A DNA stretch of 64,000 nt from positions 43,661,139-43,725,138 of the forward strand of contig NC_037094.1 in NCBI RefSeq assembly GCF_002994745.2. Direction: 5' to 3'. The stretch is from Rosa chinensis (lineage: Eukaryota > Streptophyta > Magnoliopsida > Rosales > Rosaceae). Position 1 is the stretch's first letter, and every line of letters begins with the position of its first letter. The position numbers and the translations under genes are program-made. Below are positions 24,370 to 34,499 of the stretch, piece by piece. The notes beneath the pieces are model-generated. The model saw only the letters and a program-made list of their open reading frames with translations. It was not told the origin of the DNA and did no database searches.

Positions 24370-25075
24370 TTAAGGTGGATACTTCTCAAGCACGATCACC
24401 CTATTGTTTGGGGCTAAGGGACTCCTTGACGTGTCATAAAGGCAAGACCAAGAACTACATAAGAATACTCTAATTGGCGAGCAAAAGTGTAGCTTCTTAG
24501 TTTTCCTCTTCTTCTCAATTTTTCTTCTAGGAATTAATCTCCTTGCCTTCTCCTTCTCAACTGGTGTAGAAATAATGCTCTCACAAACAATAAGTGGTAG
24601 AAGCTCCCGAGAGTGATGGGAAAGGGTGAGTGCAAGTGCTCTATTTCCCATTACCTCATTGTAGAAACATTGACCACTTAATGGTGGATTGGGAGGTAAA
24701 AGTACCTTGATCCCAATCCTCTCATTAAGAACATAAGTGCTCAATGTTCTACTCTCCACCTTGGGAAACTCATGATGGTCTCCTTGGATGTAGGAGGAGA
24801 GAAACTCCTTGGCTCTTCAACTTCATCATCACAAGGTAGTGAAGGACTCTCTTTCTCCATGGGAATATCGGCCTCAATGAATAAAAGATTATGGTATATG
24901 ACTTGAAGCTCCGCATCCTCCTCAATGAACAAAGGATTATGGTGTATGACTTCAAACTCCGCATCCTCCTCATTAGACAAGTCATCTTCCTCTTCGGAAT
25001 CATCTTCAAGCATCTCCCCTCCATTTGGAAGCTTAGATTTTCAATATTGGACCCATTCTTCCGAATTGTAGTCAC
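24370..25075 (-). CDS. Internal ORFs of the non-autonomous LTR element, unknown function
   Basis: Two overlapping minus-strand frames lie here. One (25013-24741) is very acidic, with EEEDDLSNEEDAEFEV and repeated NPLFIEEDAEL-like units. The other (24759-24370) is basic, with KIEKKRKTKKL. Proteins like these recur in non-autonomous gypsy-related elements of plants, but I know no function for them. They are probably decayed. Confidence 0.4.
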
Positions 25076-25774
25076 TCACCCCACGTGCATTGAAACTTTC
25101 ATAACCAAGCTCACTATGTTGTACATCAACATTACTATCATTATTTTCAACTTGCATAAACGACTCTTGCTCAATATGCTTGACATGTACTTCTTCTCTT
25201 GGAATAGGCTCCACTTGGTCAAAGAAAGATTTATTCTCATAAATGGTGAAGGGTGGCTCTTGTGCAAAACTAGCCTCAAGTTGCTCATTGAATGTAGAAG
25301 CATTTCTTGAGAAGCTTGCAATCGAGCTTGGGAAGCTTGCAATTGAGCTAGCAATTCTTCAAGAGAAGGCCTCCTAGACTCATATGCTTGCTCATGAGGA
25401 TATGCTTCGGGAACCATGGTCTCTTGTGAAATCCTAGCTTGAGAGGCATGTAAAAGATCTCGGGAGGCTTGCAATTGAGCTAATAGTCCTTCAACGAATT
25501 CCTTCCTAGGCTCATAAGCTTCATTTTGTGGATATGCGTCGGGTAAAAATGTCTCTTGATACATGTACTCACTCTCTTGCATAAAATTTGGGCATTCAAA
25601 TCTCATAGAGCACTCAAAACGTGAATGCCACGGAGAATTACACAAAGCACAAGTTTCATTGCAAGAGGACATAGAACCCACCACATGAGCATTCCACTCT
25701 TGATGACCTCCACCATAGAAACTTTCTTGCTCATATCCCCTTGGATCTTCCCATCCATACCTCCATTCATCCAT
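25076..25774 (-). CDS. Gag-like ORF of the non-autonomous LTR element (232 aa)
   Basis: The frame begins MDEWRYGWEDPRGYEQESF and has a short Cys/His stretch (CNETCALCNSPWHSRFEC) reminiscent of a zinc-binding site. Three to four imperfect heptad-rich repeats with LLAQLQAS follow and suggest a coiled coil. No enzyme domain is present. It starts about 190 bp downstream of the primer-binding site, the usual place of gag. The start codon choice is simply the first ATG of the frame. Confidence 0.5.
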   Translation of the reverse strand: MDEWRYGWEDPRGYEQESFYGGGHQEWNAHVVGSMSSCNETCALCNSPWHSRFECSMRFECPNFMQESEYMYQETFLPDAYPQNEAYEPRKEFVEGLLAQLQASRDLLHASQARISQETMVPEAYPHEQAYESRRPSLEELLAQLQASQARLQASQEMLLHSMSNLRLVLHKSHPSPFMRINLSLTKWSLFQEKKYMSSILSKSRLCKLKIMIVMLMYNIVSLVMKVSMHVG

Positions 25775-25969
25775 AACTCAATATGATAAGAAATAAGCAC
25801 CTATGAGTTCCCAAAAGTAAGATTAGTAACCAAAAAAATTAGAAAATATAAATTAGAGAGTAAGCAAACAAAATAAACAACCAACTTTTTTTTTAAATAA
25901 AGAAACAAAAATATGCTAATGTGACCTAAAGAACAAATTTACCAAAGGATTAAGGCTATGAAACCCTAA

Positions 25970-25987
25970 TCCCCGGCAATGGCGCCA
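25970..25987 (-). promoter_or_regulatory. Primer-binding site complementary to tRNA-Asp
   Basis: On the minus strand the 18-mer TGGCGCCATTGCCGGGGA lies six bases after the LTR end. It differs at one base from the tRNA-Asp-type site common in plant gypsy elements. It fixes both the orientation and the inner LTR edge. Confidence 0.75.
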
Positions 25988-25993
25988 TTGACT

Positions 25994-27639
25994 TGATGCA
26001 CATTTACGCAAGCGTACCTATCGTTGTCAAGATAGGGAAGTATTGTACCCAAGATTATCGTACCACGAGGATTAGTGGCTAACCCAAAATCCTTGGGTGG
26101 TCGGAACTAAAGTTACTAAGCAAACAAAAGAAAAATAAAGTAAATAAAATAAAAATGCTACTCTAAGGCACCAAGCCTTAGCAATGCTCGGCTTTGATTT
26201 TCACCAAAACCTAATCAAAACTAAGAGCCTAGTGGTGGATATATACAAATGAGTGAGAAATTGTCATTCAAAATTGTGTTTGTAATTTTCTAATAACTAA
26301 ATTGCAAGACTTTAAATGAAAGCTTTAACTAACAACTAAATTAAATAAAGAAAATGAAAGTAAGAAATGGAAATTAGGTCACTAGGGTATCCTCCTAACC
26401 AAATTCAATGCACAAGTATATTCCACCAATGGTCATTTAATTCATAATAGCATCAAGAACCGTACCCAAGGTTTTTCAAGGCTCATGGATCATTAGATTC
26501 TTTAAAGGGTATTCCTACGCCGGATCAAGGGTCGTAGAAACTCAATTGGGACAATCTAGAGCCTTGTTAGGGCCTCTAGTTGCACCAAAAGGCAAAGAGT
26601 TCTAGAATCAAGGTTCCCAAGCTAGCCAATACGGCAATCGAAATTGGTATTGTAACTAACCATGTTCTAAACTAGTGTCCTAGCCATAAATTAGAGAAGT
26701 GATTAGGTACCCTAATTTGTTCTAGACATGCTCATCTACACATTCAAGAGTTAATCAAACTCCTAATCATGCATCTAAGCCAAATATAATAGATTAGAAC
26801 ATATGCCAAACACAAAATTGAAAACCATTTAATCAAAACATATTTATTACATTAAATCCATGCTAGGGCTCAAACCCTAGTTTCTAAATACACTACTCAC
26901 AACTCATCAACAAACCCACAACAAAATTCATCAAATTACAACAAATTAAGAGAGTATAGAGTTGAGAAAAAAAGAGAGAAACCAACACTAGTCACAACAA
27001 CACTAGAGAGTGAGCATGACTAGCTTGGAATTATACTTTCTCTATACCTAACCCAAATCCTTGGAGAAGATGATGAAAATTGATTGGGTGTGAGGTTGTG
27101 GTCTTGGTGGGTATAGGAGAAGAGAAAGAATGGTGATGGTCTGTTGTGGGAAGAAGGGGAGGAATGGATCTGATGGGAAAAGGCAAAGCCCTTCCCTATT
27201 GCATTGCGGTGCTTCTCGGTTCTCCTACCTCTCTGAAAAGGATGGCATGATTTATATATAAGAGAAGAAGATAGGTTTTTGCTAGTCACGTGGTGATGGT
27301 TTGGCTGATAATGAAATGAAGAATTGTCACAAAGCCACGTGTCAAGTCATCAAATAATCAATGTGTAATTAACCCATACTTTCTGTGTGCTGCACGTTGG
27401 CAAGTTGATAACCAATTAAGCTTAATTAGTTAATTAACCAATTAAGTTTAATTGGTTAATTAAGATATCTACCAACTCGTCCTTTTGTCGAAAATTCGAT
27501 TTTTATCATTTTGCTTCATTAATTTGTTGATTTCCGTGACTCCGTTTATTTCCTACAAAATAAATAAAAATAGATTAATTACATAATAATTGACTCGAGG
27601 ACTAACTTATTTATAGTGTTTTAGATACAATTACATACA
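25994..27639 (-). repeat. 5' LTR of the non-autonomous element, 1.65 kb
   Basis: The left edge on the plus strand is TGATGCACATTTACGCAAGC, next to the primer-binding site. The right edge is ATTACATACA. A minus-strand TATA box (TATATATAAA) lies at 27260-27251, so U3 spans about 27639-27260 and R/U5 the rest. Inside are imperfect palindromes made of TTAATTGGTTAATTAA-like words near 27415-27465. Confidence 0.65.
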
Positions 27640-27644
27640 TAAAA

Positions 27645-28129
27645 ATGAATGTAATCAATGGTGGGATGGATAACTATCAAAGTGGAAACATAGGAAGCAA
27701 TATGCTTTGTCCAACTCTTCGAAATACTCAAGGCAAGGCCAATCTTTGAACCATGTCATTAAATTTTCGACCTTGACCTCCATCAAAAGAAGATGGATAC
27801 TTGCTTAACTAAGGTTGATACGGTCCTAAAACCACATAAGCTCTTCGAATATTATCACGTTTATTCAAAAGATACTTGCATATTGGAAGTCATATTCCTG
27901 GATCACGCTCAAGAGAAGTAACATCAACATTTTCTTCTATCTCAATTCTTTCATCACGACACTCTTTTAGTGGAATAGGTGGAGAAGTGTTTATAGGAAC
28001 ATCATTCACAGAATTCTCAGTCACATTTCTACTCCTACTCCCAATTTCATTCCCACTACCACTTGATGGAGTATCACTTGTAAATCATGAAAGAATATTT
28101 TTGTACAGCTTGGGTTTTCAGCGATCCAT
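27645..28129 (-). pseudogene. hAT transposase (ZMYM1/TTF type), N-terminal part
   Basis: From an ATG at 28129 the minus strand reads a serine-rich low-complexity leader, with several stops, then a TTF-type zinc-finger start containing FDGGQGRKFN and a CF-rich segment near 27660-27800. It is cut at 27645 by the LTR retroelement and continues at 23327. Stop codons near its start and frameshifts show decay. Confidence 0.65.
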
Positions 28130-29339
28130 CATTTTATTCAATACCTATAATATATATATATACATACATTTCAATATAACAATTAACAATTGATAAGCAA
28201 GATGGAAATCAGTAATGCAAATATGCAATTATGCAAACTTAAATGACCTAAGCTTAGATATTCTCTCATTAAATGGCCTAAGCAAAATGAAATCACTAAT
28301 GCAAATTAAATGACCTCTAAGCTTACAGACAAACATGGACCTCACGGACAAAAATTATCAAACGATCAACTATCAAACATCATCAATAACCGACCTCACA
28401 GGCAAACACCAAAAGTCCAAAACAATCAAACAATCAATTATCAAACATCATCAACAACCCATTCCCACTAGCCACTACAAATCTCAGATTCTCAGATCAG
28501 CCAAACCCATCAACATTCAACAACCCATTCCCACTACAAATCTCATATTCTCCTATCAACCAAACCCATCAACAACTCATTCCCAGTTTCCCACTACAAA
28601 TCACAGATTCTCAGATCAACCAAAAGTCCAAAACATGGGTAATTAGTTTACCTGAGATTCTGGGATTGAAAGGAGTCGCAGTGGAGGTGGCTGGGTAGAC
28701 TGCCAGGACTAGCAGTTGGAAGGCTGGAAGGAGGAAGCAAAATCTGGACAGCGAGAGAGTCTGAAAGTCGGGAGTGTCGACCTACAGTAGCAAAGCATTA
28801 GTGTGTGTGTGTATATATTTTTTAATTAATTTATTTATTTGGGCTATACCCCTACTTGGCAGATTTTTGCCCAAATATTCCCTTGGCTACAGCCCAATTA
28901 GCCATAGGCTTGGCTACGCCCCTGCTTTTAGCACTACTTAATTAACCATCAGTAACTATACTTTGAATTCATCAAGTCAGCAGGAATATATAACCGTCTG
29001 CTAGTAATTAAATGTTGCTGAAATTAAATATAGTTTATAAAAGTGTTACCCATTGATATCGCATTTGAGCATAAGTTTTTGTTTCAATTGTCTGATGCAA
29101 CTTTAATTGTTGTCGATTTGTTACATTTGTCTTTGTAACCTCCTATATTTAGATAAACTATTATTACATGCAACCACAAAGCTTATGTATCAAAACAAAT
29201 TGAAAAAAAAAAAAACATTAGAAATAATGCACATGATTCTTTGTTTAGTCCTATGTGCTCACTAACGCACGCCACTATCCAGTGTGAATGTGCTTATCGC
29301 CACATATGAATCTCCTTTCCATTCCGTTAAATGGTTTGT

Positions 29340-29970
29340 ACCATTTTTTCTTCATCTTGTACTTGAAAGACCTCCAGCACTCGTAAAATTATCCACAACC
29401 TCATCTTTGATATCAACTACCAATTTTAGTATTTCACAATTTGACCAATCCAGTGCATCCTAAAACGGTGAAGATGTATACTTATTATTATCAGAATGAT
29501 TACTGTAACTAAAACAAGAACTATTTTAAAGTAAATACATACTTGAACGTACAGTTTGCCATGCCTCATCTACTTTCCCAGCCTTGCAAATCTTAGCCCA
29601 ATTTTCAACATTGAGAGAAAAATTGGAGACTCAGTTGCAAGTTGTCCAATGAACTAACCAAATTCTGCAATTTTTTTACTTGGGCCAACAGGCTGTCCAA
29701 TAACATTAAATTAGAGTTTTTCTCGTCCTTCTAATGTAAACTTGGGCTTATTCTTTCCCCGAGTCTTGCGCGTCTTTTGCTTACGCTTCTTACTTGGCCT
29801 GCTGTTTGCACCACTCTCATTGACATTTATTACCATTTCAAACGACACCTCGTTGCCAACATTTCAAATTGTTGATGATCTTAAAGTATCATTTATGTTG
29901 GTAAGTGGAGAGGTTCTAGCTTTGTATTGCTTGCAACAAGGATATTCATCATGCTCATGAATTCATCATC
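29340..29970 (-). pseudogene. CACTA transposase domain (plant Ptta/En/Spm type)
   Basis: The minus strand contains a basic stretch with SKKRKQKTRKTRGKNK (near 29742-29800), then FNVIGQPVGPSKKIAEF and FIGQLATESPIFLS (about 29610-29720), and a segment with KVDEAWQTVR (near 29545-29590). This order is characteristic of the transposase associated with TNP2 in plant CACTA elements. Frameshifts break it. Gaps near 29460-29540 look like introns or decay. Confidence 0.65.
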
Positions 29971-30999
29971 ATCTGAGTAACCTCCAGTTTGAGGAACCAT
30001 CTTCTTGCAATATAAAGCCAAATTCAGAACTTTATTGTGAGGAAAACAAAAGTTACGAGTAATTAAATAAATTGAGTCATTGGATTCAACATACAAAATA
30101 GTTAACCTCATCAAATCACATAATATATACACTAACTAGGACTATGATTTACACAAGATCGATATTTCTCTAAAAAATCAGACATGCATTGAAGTGTATG
30201 ATTGATGATATAAAAAATCCTTATTTAACATAATGACTACCTTACTTCTGTAATGATCGGTTGAAGATGAGATGTACCGAATGAAGTCTGATTAGAACAT
30301 CATAGATATCAATAAATTATGATTCGTGAAATAGAGAATCTTTGTATTGATTTGGGGATTTTGGTGGAGAATAGAGTTTTTTTTTGTATAAGTTGGCGTT
30401 AGAGATGGATGTGATAGTAGAGATGGAGTTTGAGTTTTGATAGTGGAGATTGTGGTTTAGAAAGATTATGGATCTGCCATGAATATTATGACATTAATAT
30501 GAATGCAGAGAGATTGAATTAGAGATGAAATTAGAGATGAAGTTGGTGAGGGCAATAAATTAGGGACTAAGAGAGAGATCAAAATATTTTGGACCACTTA
30601 TCTTTCATATTATATTCTATTTAAGAAATTAGGGTGCTTAATTTTTTCCGTTTGCCGTAATCTTTAATTTTACCTCTTCTCACTAATTTTTGCTGCTTTA
30701 GTTTTGGACCCCTGTTTTCAATTTTCATTTTTATTGTTGGTACCATATGGCGATGGCCAGATAATTTATTATCTGTTTAATGTTTCACTTTTGCACCATT
30801 TGGCCACGGTTACTAAGAATTTTCTTAATCAAACTAAAATCATCAATGAGAATATATTGATATTATTGTCCAAATTGAATACTACATCGTCGTTCTGTTG
30901 TATCAGCCATAAGCTATTGATTCACGTTTGTTTCTATCGAGTGATGATAATTTCAACATGTGCTTGCAGTGAGATTCCTTTTGTTTCTTCTCTGGTTTG

Positions 31000-31420
31000 T
31001 TTATAAATTTCCTTGCAACTATGATTCCACACCAATATGTTTTCAGGCAGGCGAGTCAGCGAGATGTCCAAGCACTTCATCATCAGGTCTCTCTTCTGAA
31101 TGCTACACCATATTCTGAGTTGTTTGGCATGACATGTAAAGCCGTTGAAGTCGAGGTCCTAATGGAAAATACTGTAATACCTTATTTGCAACTCTATTAC
31201 ATCCAGATTGGGTCTTGGACTTGAAGCGATTGCTGCCACACACTTTGCACGTTTCATCCTTAGCATGATCTTTCCAAAACAACATACAGTCCCTTAGGTT
31301 ATACATCTATCTTTTCATAAGGCAATGTCAAATCTGTTATGAGCTTCTTAGTTTGATATAAACCAGCAGACAAATTTGCTTCAGGAAACCATACTTTTAA
31401 CATGTTAAACAAACCTAAGA
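31000..31420 (-). pseudogene. CACTA TNP2-type transposase fragment
   Basis: The minus strand reads LFNMLKVWFPEAN and YQTKKLITDLTLPYEKI (31420-31310). A Cys-rich segment, MYNLRDCMLFWKD followed by CKVCGSNRF, and then QYFPLGPRLQRLY follow (31306-31103). The downstream H-DSPAW-like stretch is at about 31070-31000. This is the signature region of TNP2 (Transposase_21), including its conserved cysteine pairs. The remainder of TNP2 is missing or degraded. Confidence 0.8.
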
Positions 31421-31707
31421 AAATATTAAAGATTAAACTCAAATAGCAGTAATAATAGTCTATTGCAGTAATTAACAGATCAGCAATATTATACATGGCA
31501 TCAAAATAGATAATCTTAGTCCCTAATAAACAACTGAGTATACGACATATTATATAATTCAATAAACAAGTTCAATACTGCTCTGATTTATTCAAACATA
31601 TACTTATCTATTCAATCATATCCTTAGCTAAACCTTTATTGCTAGATGATTTATCTAGTTTTCTTGTCTATATAGGTGAGGGCATTATCCCCGTGTTATT
31701 TGTTAAT

Positions 31708-32636
31708 GGGCTAAATACTAGTTACTACCCTGTGGTTTAGGTCCAAAATCAATTCAGTCCCTAGACTTCTAATTTCATCAAAAACACCCCTGCACTTTTA
31801 ATTTTGATCTAATAGGTCCAATTCGTTAATATTCTGTTATGAGTTCAAGTTATAGTTGGATTATTTGTTAAAAAACTATTTATTTTATAGTAGGACTCAC
31901 TCCTAAATTGACTATACATGCCACCTGGACACCACATCATAAAACATAGGTCATATATTGATGCGGAAAGCGTGAACACGATAGTAAGAGGCTCCGTCAA
32001 GTGTCGAAAGCCATATGAGATGAGCTAGAATCCACTAGCAATTACGGGCACAGCCGTAAGAAACATAGAGAAACTTCTCTAATATTTGGGGTTTTTATTG
32101 ATAACTTGAAAATGAAAATTACAATCTAAGAGGTGCCTTATATGGGGCACATAGCATAAACCTAATACAACTAGAAAACATAAAGAACAATTTATTGTAG
32201 ACTAAAACTAGGAAACCTAATTAAACCTGATTAAATAAAAATCGAAAATAAAATCCTAGATACTAAAGAATATTACGCTTGGAGTCCCAATCAAGATTTT
32301 ACTCGAGAATCCCGATATATCCAAAAGAGTAATTTATGATTAATTCCATCATTAAGAAGCCTATTTGAATACCAATATCCAATATTCAAATCATTCTTCT
32401 TAATGTAGAGACGTTTCTTTCTTTTCAAGATTCTTTGTTGAAATTGGCTAAAATCTCGTCCTACATCATATATGAGCCACGTTAACAAGTTAAATAACTT
32501 CAATTATTGGAAAACTAACAAATTGGACCTATTATATCAAAATTGAAAAAGCAGGGGTGTTTTTGATGAAATTAGAAGTTCAGGGACTGAATTGATTTTG
32601 GACCCAAACTACAGGGTAGTAATCAGTATTAAGCCC
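31708..32636. mobile_element. Mutator-type MITE with long terminal inverted repeats
   Basis: The left end starts GGGCTAAATACTAGTTACTA and the complement of the right end starts GGGCTTAATACTGATTACTA. The two arms stay similar for about 130 bp. The nonamer TTTGTTAAT is repeated exactly on both sides (31699-31707 and 32637-32645), as Mutator-like elements produce. No transposase is present. The interior holds a solo LTR (31959-32468), so the original MITE was roughly 415 bp. It lies inside the CACTA element. Confidence 0.85.
31959..32468 (-). mobile_element. Solo LTR, 510 bp (family A copy 2)
   Basis: On the minus strand it begins TGATGTAGGACGAG and ends CTTTCCGCATCA. TATAT flanks it exactly on the plus strand (31954-31958 and 32469-32473). 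It shares long blocks with the solo LTR at 19552-19949, such as CTCTTAGATTGTAATTTT and GCTAGTGGATTCTAGCT, but lies in the opposite orientation. Confidence 0.85.
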
Positions 32637-33052
32637 TTTGTTAATTGATCTGACTTTACATGGTAGTGCTTTTCTGGTTCTAGACTTGATTCTTTTTATT
32701 TATAGAAAACAAATTTGTCATGATCAGTTTTTGATCCTCTTTGTAGTGATCTTCTGCATAAAGTGGTAGCCTACATTATCAAAGTTCAAAACCTCTTTAC
32801 CATAAAACACCTAACTGCGAGAGAGCTTACCTTTCAATCAGACTGAGAAATTGCGATGGGTATGTCGTTAGGGATTTAGACTTTCTAATGGATTTCTAAA
32901 TTCTTCTTGTTTCTGCAATGCAAGAGCTAGAGAGGAAGAGATGAGAAACATCTATGATCACCAAGGAGCAAAGCCCCAACAATTATATTTCTATTGTTGA
33001 TTCCTCTACTTCTATTATCAAAAATCATGATTGGGACGGACATATGTAGGAA

Positions 33053-33218
33053 CTTCGTTCCGGCATGTGAAATTATTTTCGCCAAATCATCTCTTGCGAC
33101 GAAGATTGAACTTGATATGTGGCTAAATCAGCACACTTCGTTTCAGCGCGTGAAATTTTCTTCTCCAAATCATCTCCTGCGACGGAGATTAAACTTGATA
33201 TGTGACTAAATCAGCATA
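33053..33218. repeat. 83-bp tandem repeat near the CACTA terminus
   Basis: Two copies start at 33053 and 33136 and share CCAAATCATCTC(T/C)TGCGACG and AACTTGATATGTG. They lie 165-330 bp inside the right CACTA end. Subterminal repeats are the usual binding sites of the CACTA-encoded DNA-binding protein; that role is inferred here. Confidence 0.75.
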
Positions 33219-33382
33219 ATGCAGATGATATATGAATTTGGGCCTTAGTTGGGAATGGATACTATGACATTGCTTTTATTTGCCACAAAATAAACTTATT
33301 TGTCCCTATTGAGCGTATATAGACTGCAAAAAGATTGTCATGCCCAATATTGCTGTGCCCATAGGCCATATTTCTAGTAGTG

Positions 33383-33570
33383 CATTTTGGCTTTTTCCCT
33401 TACTTGTTCAACATGATTTCTTACTAAGAAGGCTGGAGCATGATGTGGGCTAATAGAAGACCTAATATGCTTCTTTTCAAGCAACTCTTGGTGAAATTAC
33501 AAAATGGATATATTTTTCCCAACTAATGGAACTGATAAATGTGCCAACAGCTTTAGAAACTAATAATAGG
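33383..33570 (-). pseudogene. Endogenous caulimovirid fragment: N-terminal reverse transcriptase
   Basis: The minus strand has a short open stretch with the HHAPAFLVRNH motif, which is typical of the region just before the reverse transcriptase palm in Caulimoviridae. It ends exactly at the CACTA insertion and continues, in register, at 18293-18242. The upstream limit near 33570 is where similarity fades. Confidence 0.65.
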
Positions 33571-34490
33571 AGTGCCGGCTTGTTTGCATCCTAATACAGG
33601 TTGGAGTATATATAACTTGAATCCTAATTGAAACTGTAGATCTCAGTACCTTTGATAATGTTATGATTTACTCAATATGCTAAACCATTCAAAGTAAAAT
33701 CGTCATGCATAACACAAAATCTATTGATGCAGTAAAGCCCTCCAAAGAGGTAAACAATTGCGGACACTATGCCAACAAACAATTCACTATATGAATAGGA
33801 AAATACATAAAGATCTTACACAACTCATCTACTAGAACCAATCTAGCGGGCAGCGGTGTCTCCTTATCTTTGCTACTTTCATATTAGCGACCTTGTTCTC
33901 CTTTGTCAATCTTGAGATGGCACAACTCTGGCCTTGGTTGTCAATCAACTCAAGGCATAAATCATGCATGAACCACCAATACACATGAAGCATAAAACCT
34001 GAAAAACTTTTTGACAGACAAAATTTTGGGATTTGATAATCCTTCAAGAGCTAAACAAGGAACAACACATGAAGAATTCTCAACAACGATTTTGGCACAG
34101 TACTTTTTGAGGATGAAAGATCAGAAAGCTCTTTATAAACGCAGTAGTGATATATTCTCTATTCTAGTGCACAATCACTAACAATGTGAAAAACACGTAT
34201 ATATCTTATATAATTAAACCAATTCTAAAAAATAGTAGTTAAATTTTTGAACTACTACCTATAATGTCTTTAATTAATTAAAACTCTAGAATATATAATC
34301 TAACATATAAAGGATATGTTGGTAATTGATAATATTGAAAATATAAAAAAAGAAAGAAATTAAAAGAAACTAACGTGGGAGGTGGGAGTGTGATATCAAA
34401 TTTGTAACTAATTTTATAACTGCAATAGTAAAAAAAAAAAAGTATTTCAACAAAATATTACTAACAAGCTACAAAATTAATTTATGCATG
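33571..34490. other. AT-rich DNA, nothing recognised
   Basis: No convincing gene is present. It may hold degraded pararetroviral sequence between protease and reverse transcriptase, but I cannot show it. Confidence 0.4.
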
Positions 34491-34499
34491 CAAACAATA

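Larger units (their letters stand above)
23329..27639 (-). mobile_element. Non-autonomous LTR retroelement with one LTR and gag-like ORFs
   Basis: The 5' LTR (minus orientation) occupies 27639-25994, with TG...CA-type ends (TGTATGTAATTG to GTGCATCA). A primer-binding site complementary to tRNA-Asp follows at 25987-25970. Internal minus-strand frames at 25774-25076 and 25075-24370 are rich in Gln, Ala, Glu and Ser and contain a CALCNSPWH motif, but show no protease, reverse transcriptase or integrase. The 3' LTR is missing: 23329-24000 is unrelated and holds a TA microsatellite (about 23371-23414). TAAAA occurs at both limits (23324-23328 and 27640-27644), and discounting the unit makes the hAT frame continuous, which supports these boundaries. 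Confidence 0.65.
21084..28924 (-). mobile_element. hAT transposon with ZMYM1/TTF-type transposase, broken
   Basis: The right end reads GGCTACGCCCCTG and the left end is a decayed inverted version beginning CAGGAATGTATGTAGC. The octamers CTTCTAGC (21076-21083) and CTTTTAGC (28925-28932) match at seven of eight bases, as expected for hAT target duplications. The minus strand encodes a hAT transposase of the zinc-finger MYM-type 1 (TTF) group in pieces at 28129-27645, 23327-21700 and 21470-21300. A truncated LTR retroelement (23329-27639) splits the N-terminal part. The element sits inside the CACTA transposon. Confidence 0.75.
18294..33382 (-). mobile_element. CACTA (En/Spm) DNA transposon, 15.1 kb with nested insertions
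   Basis: Both ends carry a perfect 31-bp terminal inverted repeat that begins CACTACTAGAAATATGGCCT. The tetramer CATT flanks the element on both sides (18290-18293 and 33383-33386). Transposase remnants lie on the minus strand: a TNP2-type domain at about 31000-31420, a plant Ptta/En/Spm-type domain at about 29340-29960 and a coiled C-terminal segment at about 19490-20290. Three insertions expanded it: a solo LTR (19552-19949), a hAT element (21084-28924) and a Mutator-type MITE (31708-32636). Without these the CACTA copy would be roughly 6 kb. The coding parts are broken, so it cannot move by itself. Confidence 0.9.

Noticed and set aside
33832..34047. Minus-strand frame containing MHDLCLELIDNQG, reminiscent of resistance-protein MHD motifs
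   Set aside because: The match is only a few residues. No NB-ARC or leucine-rich repeat sequence lies nearby.
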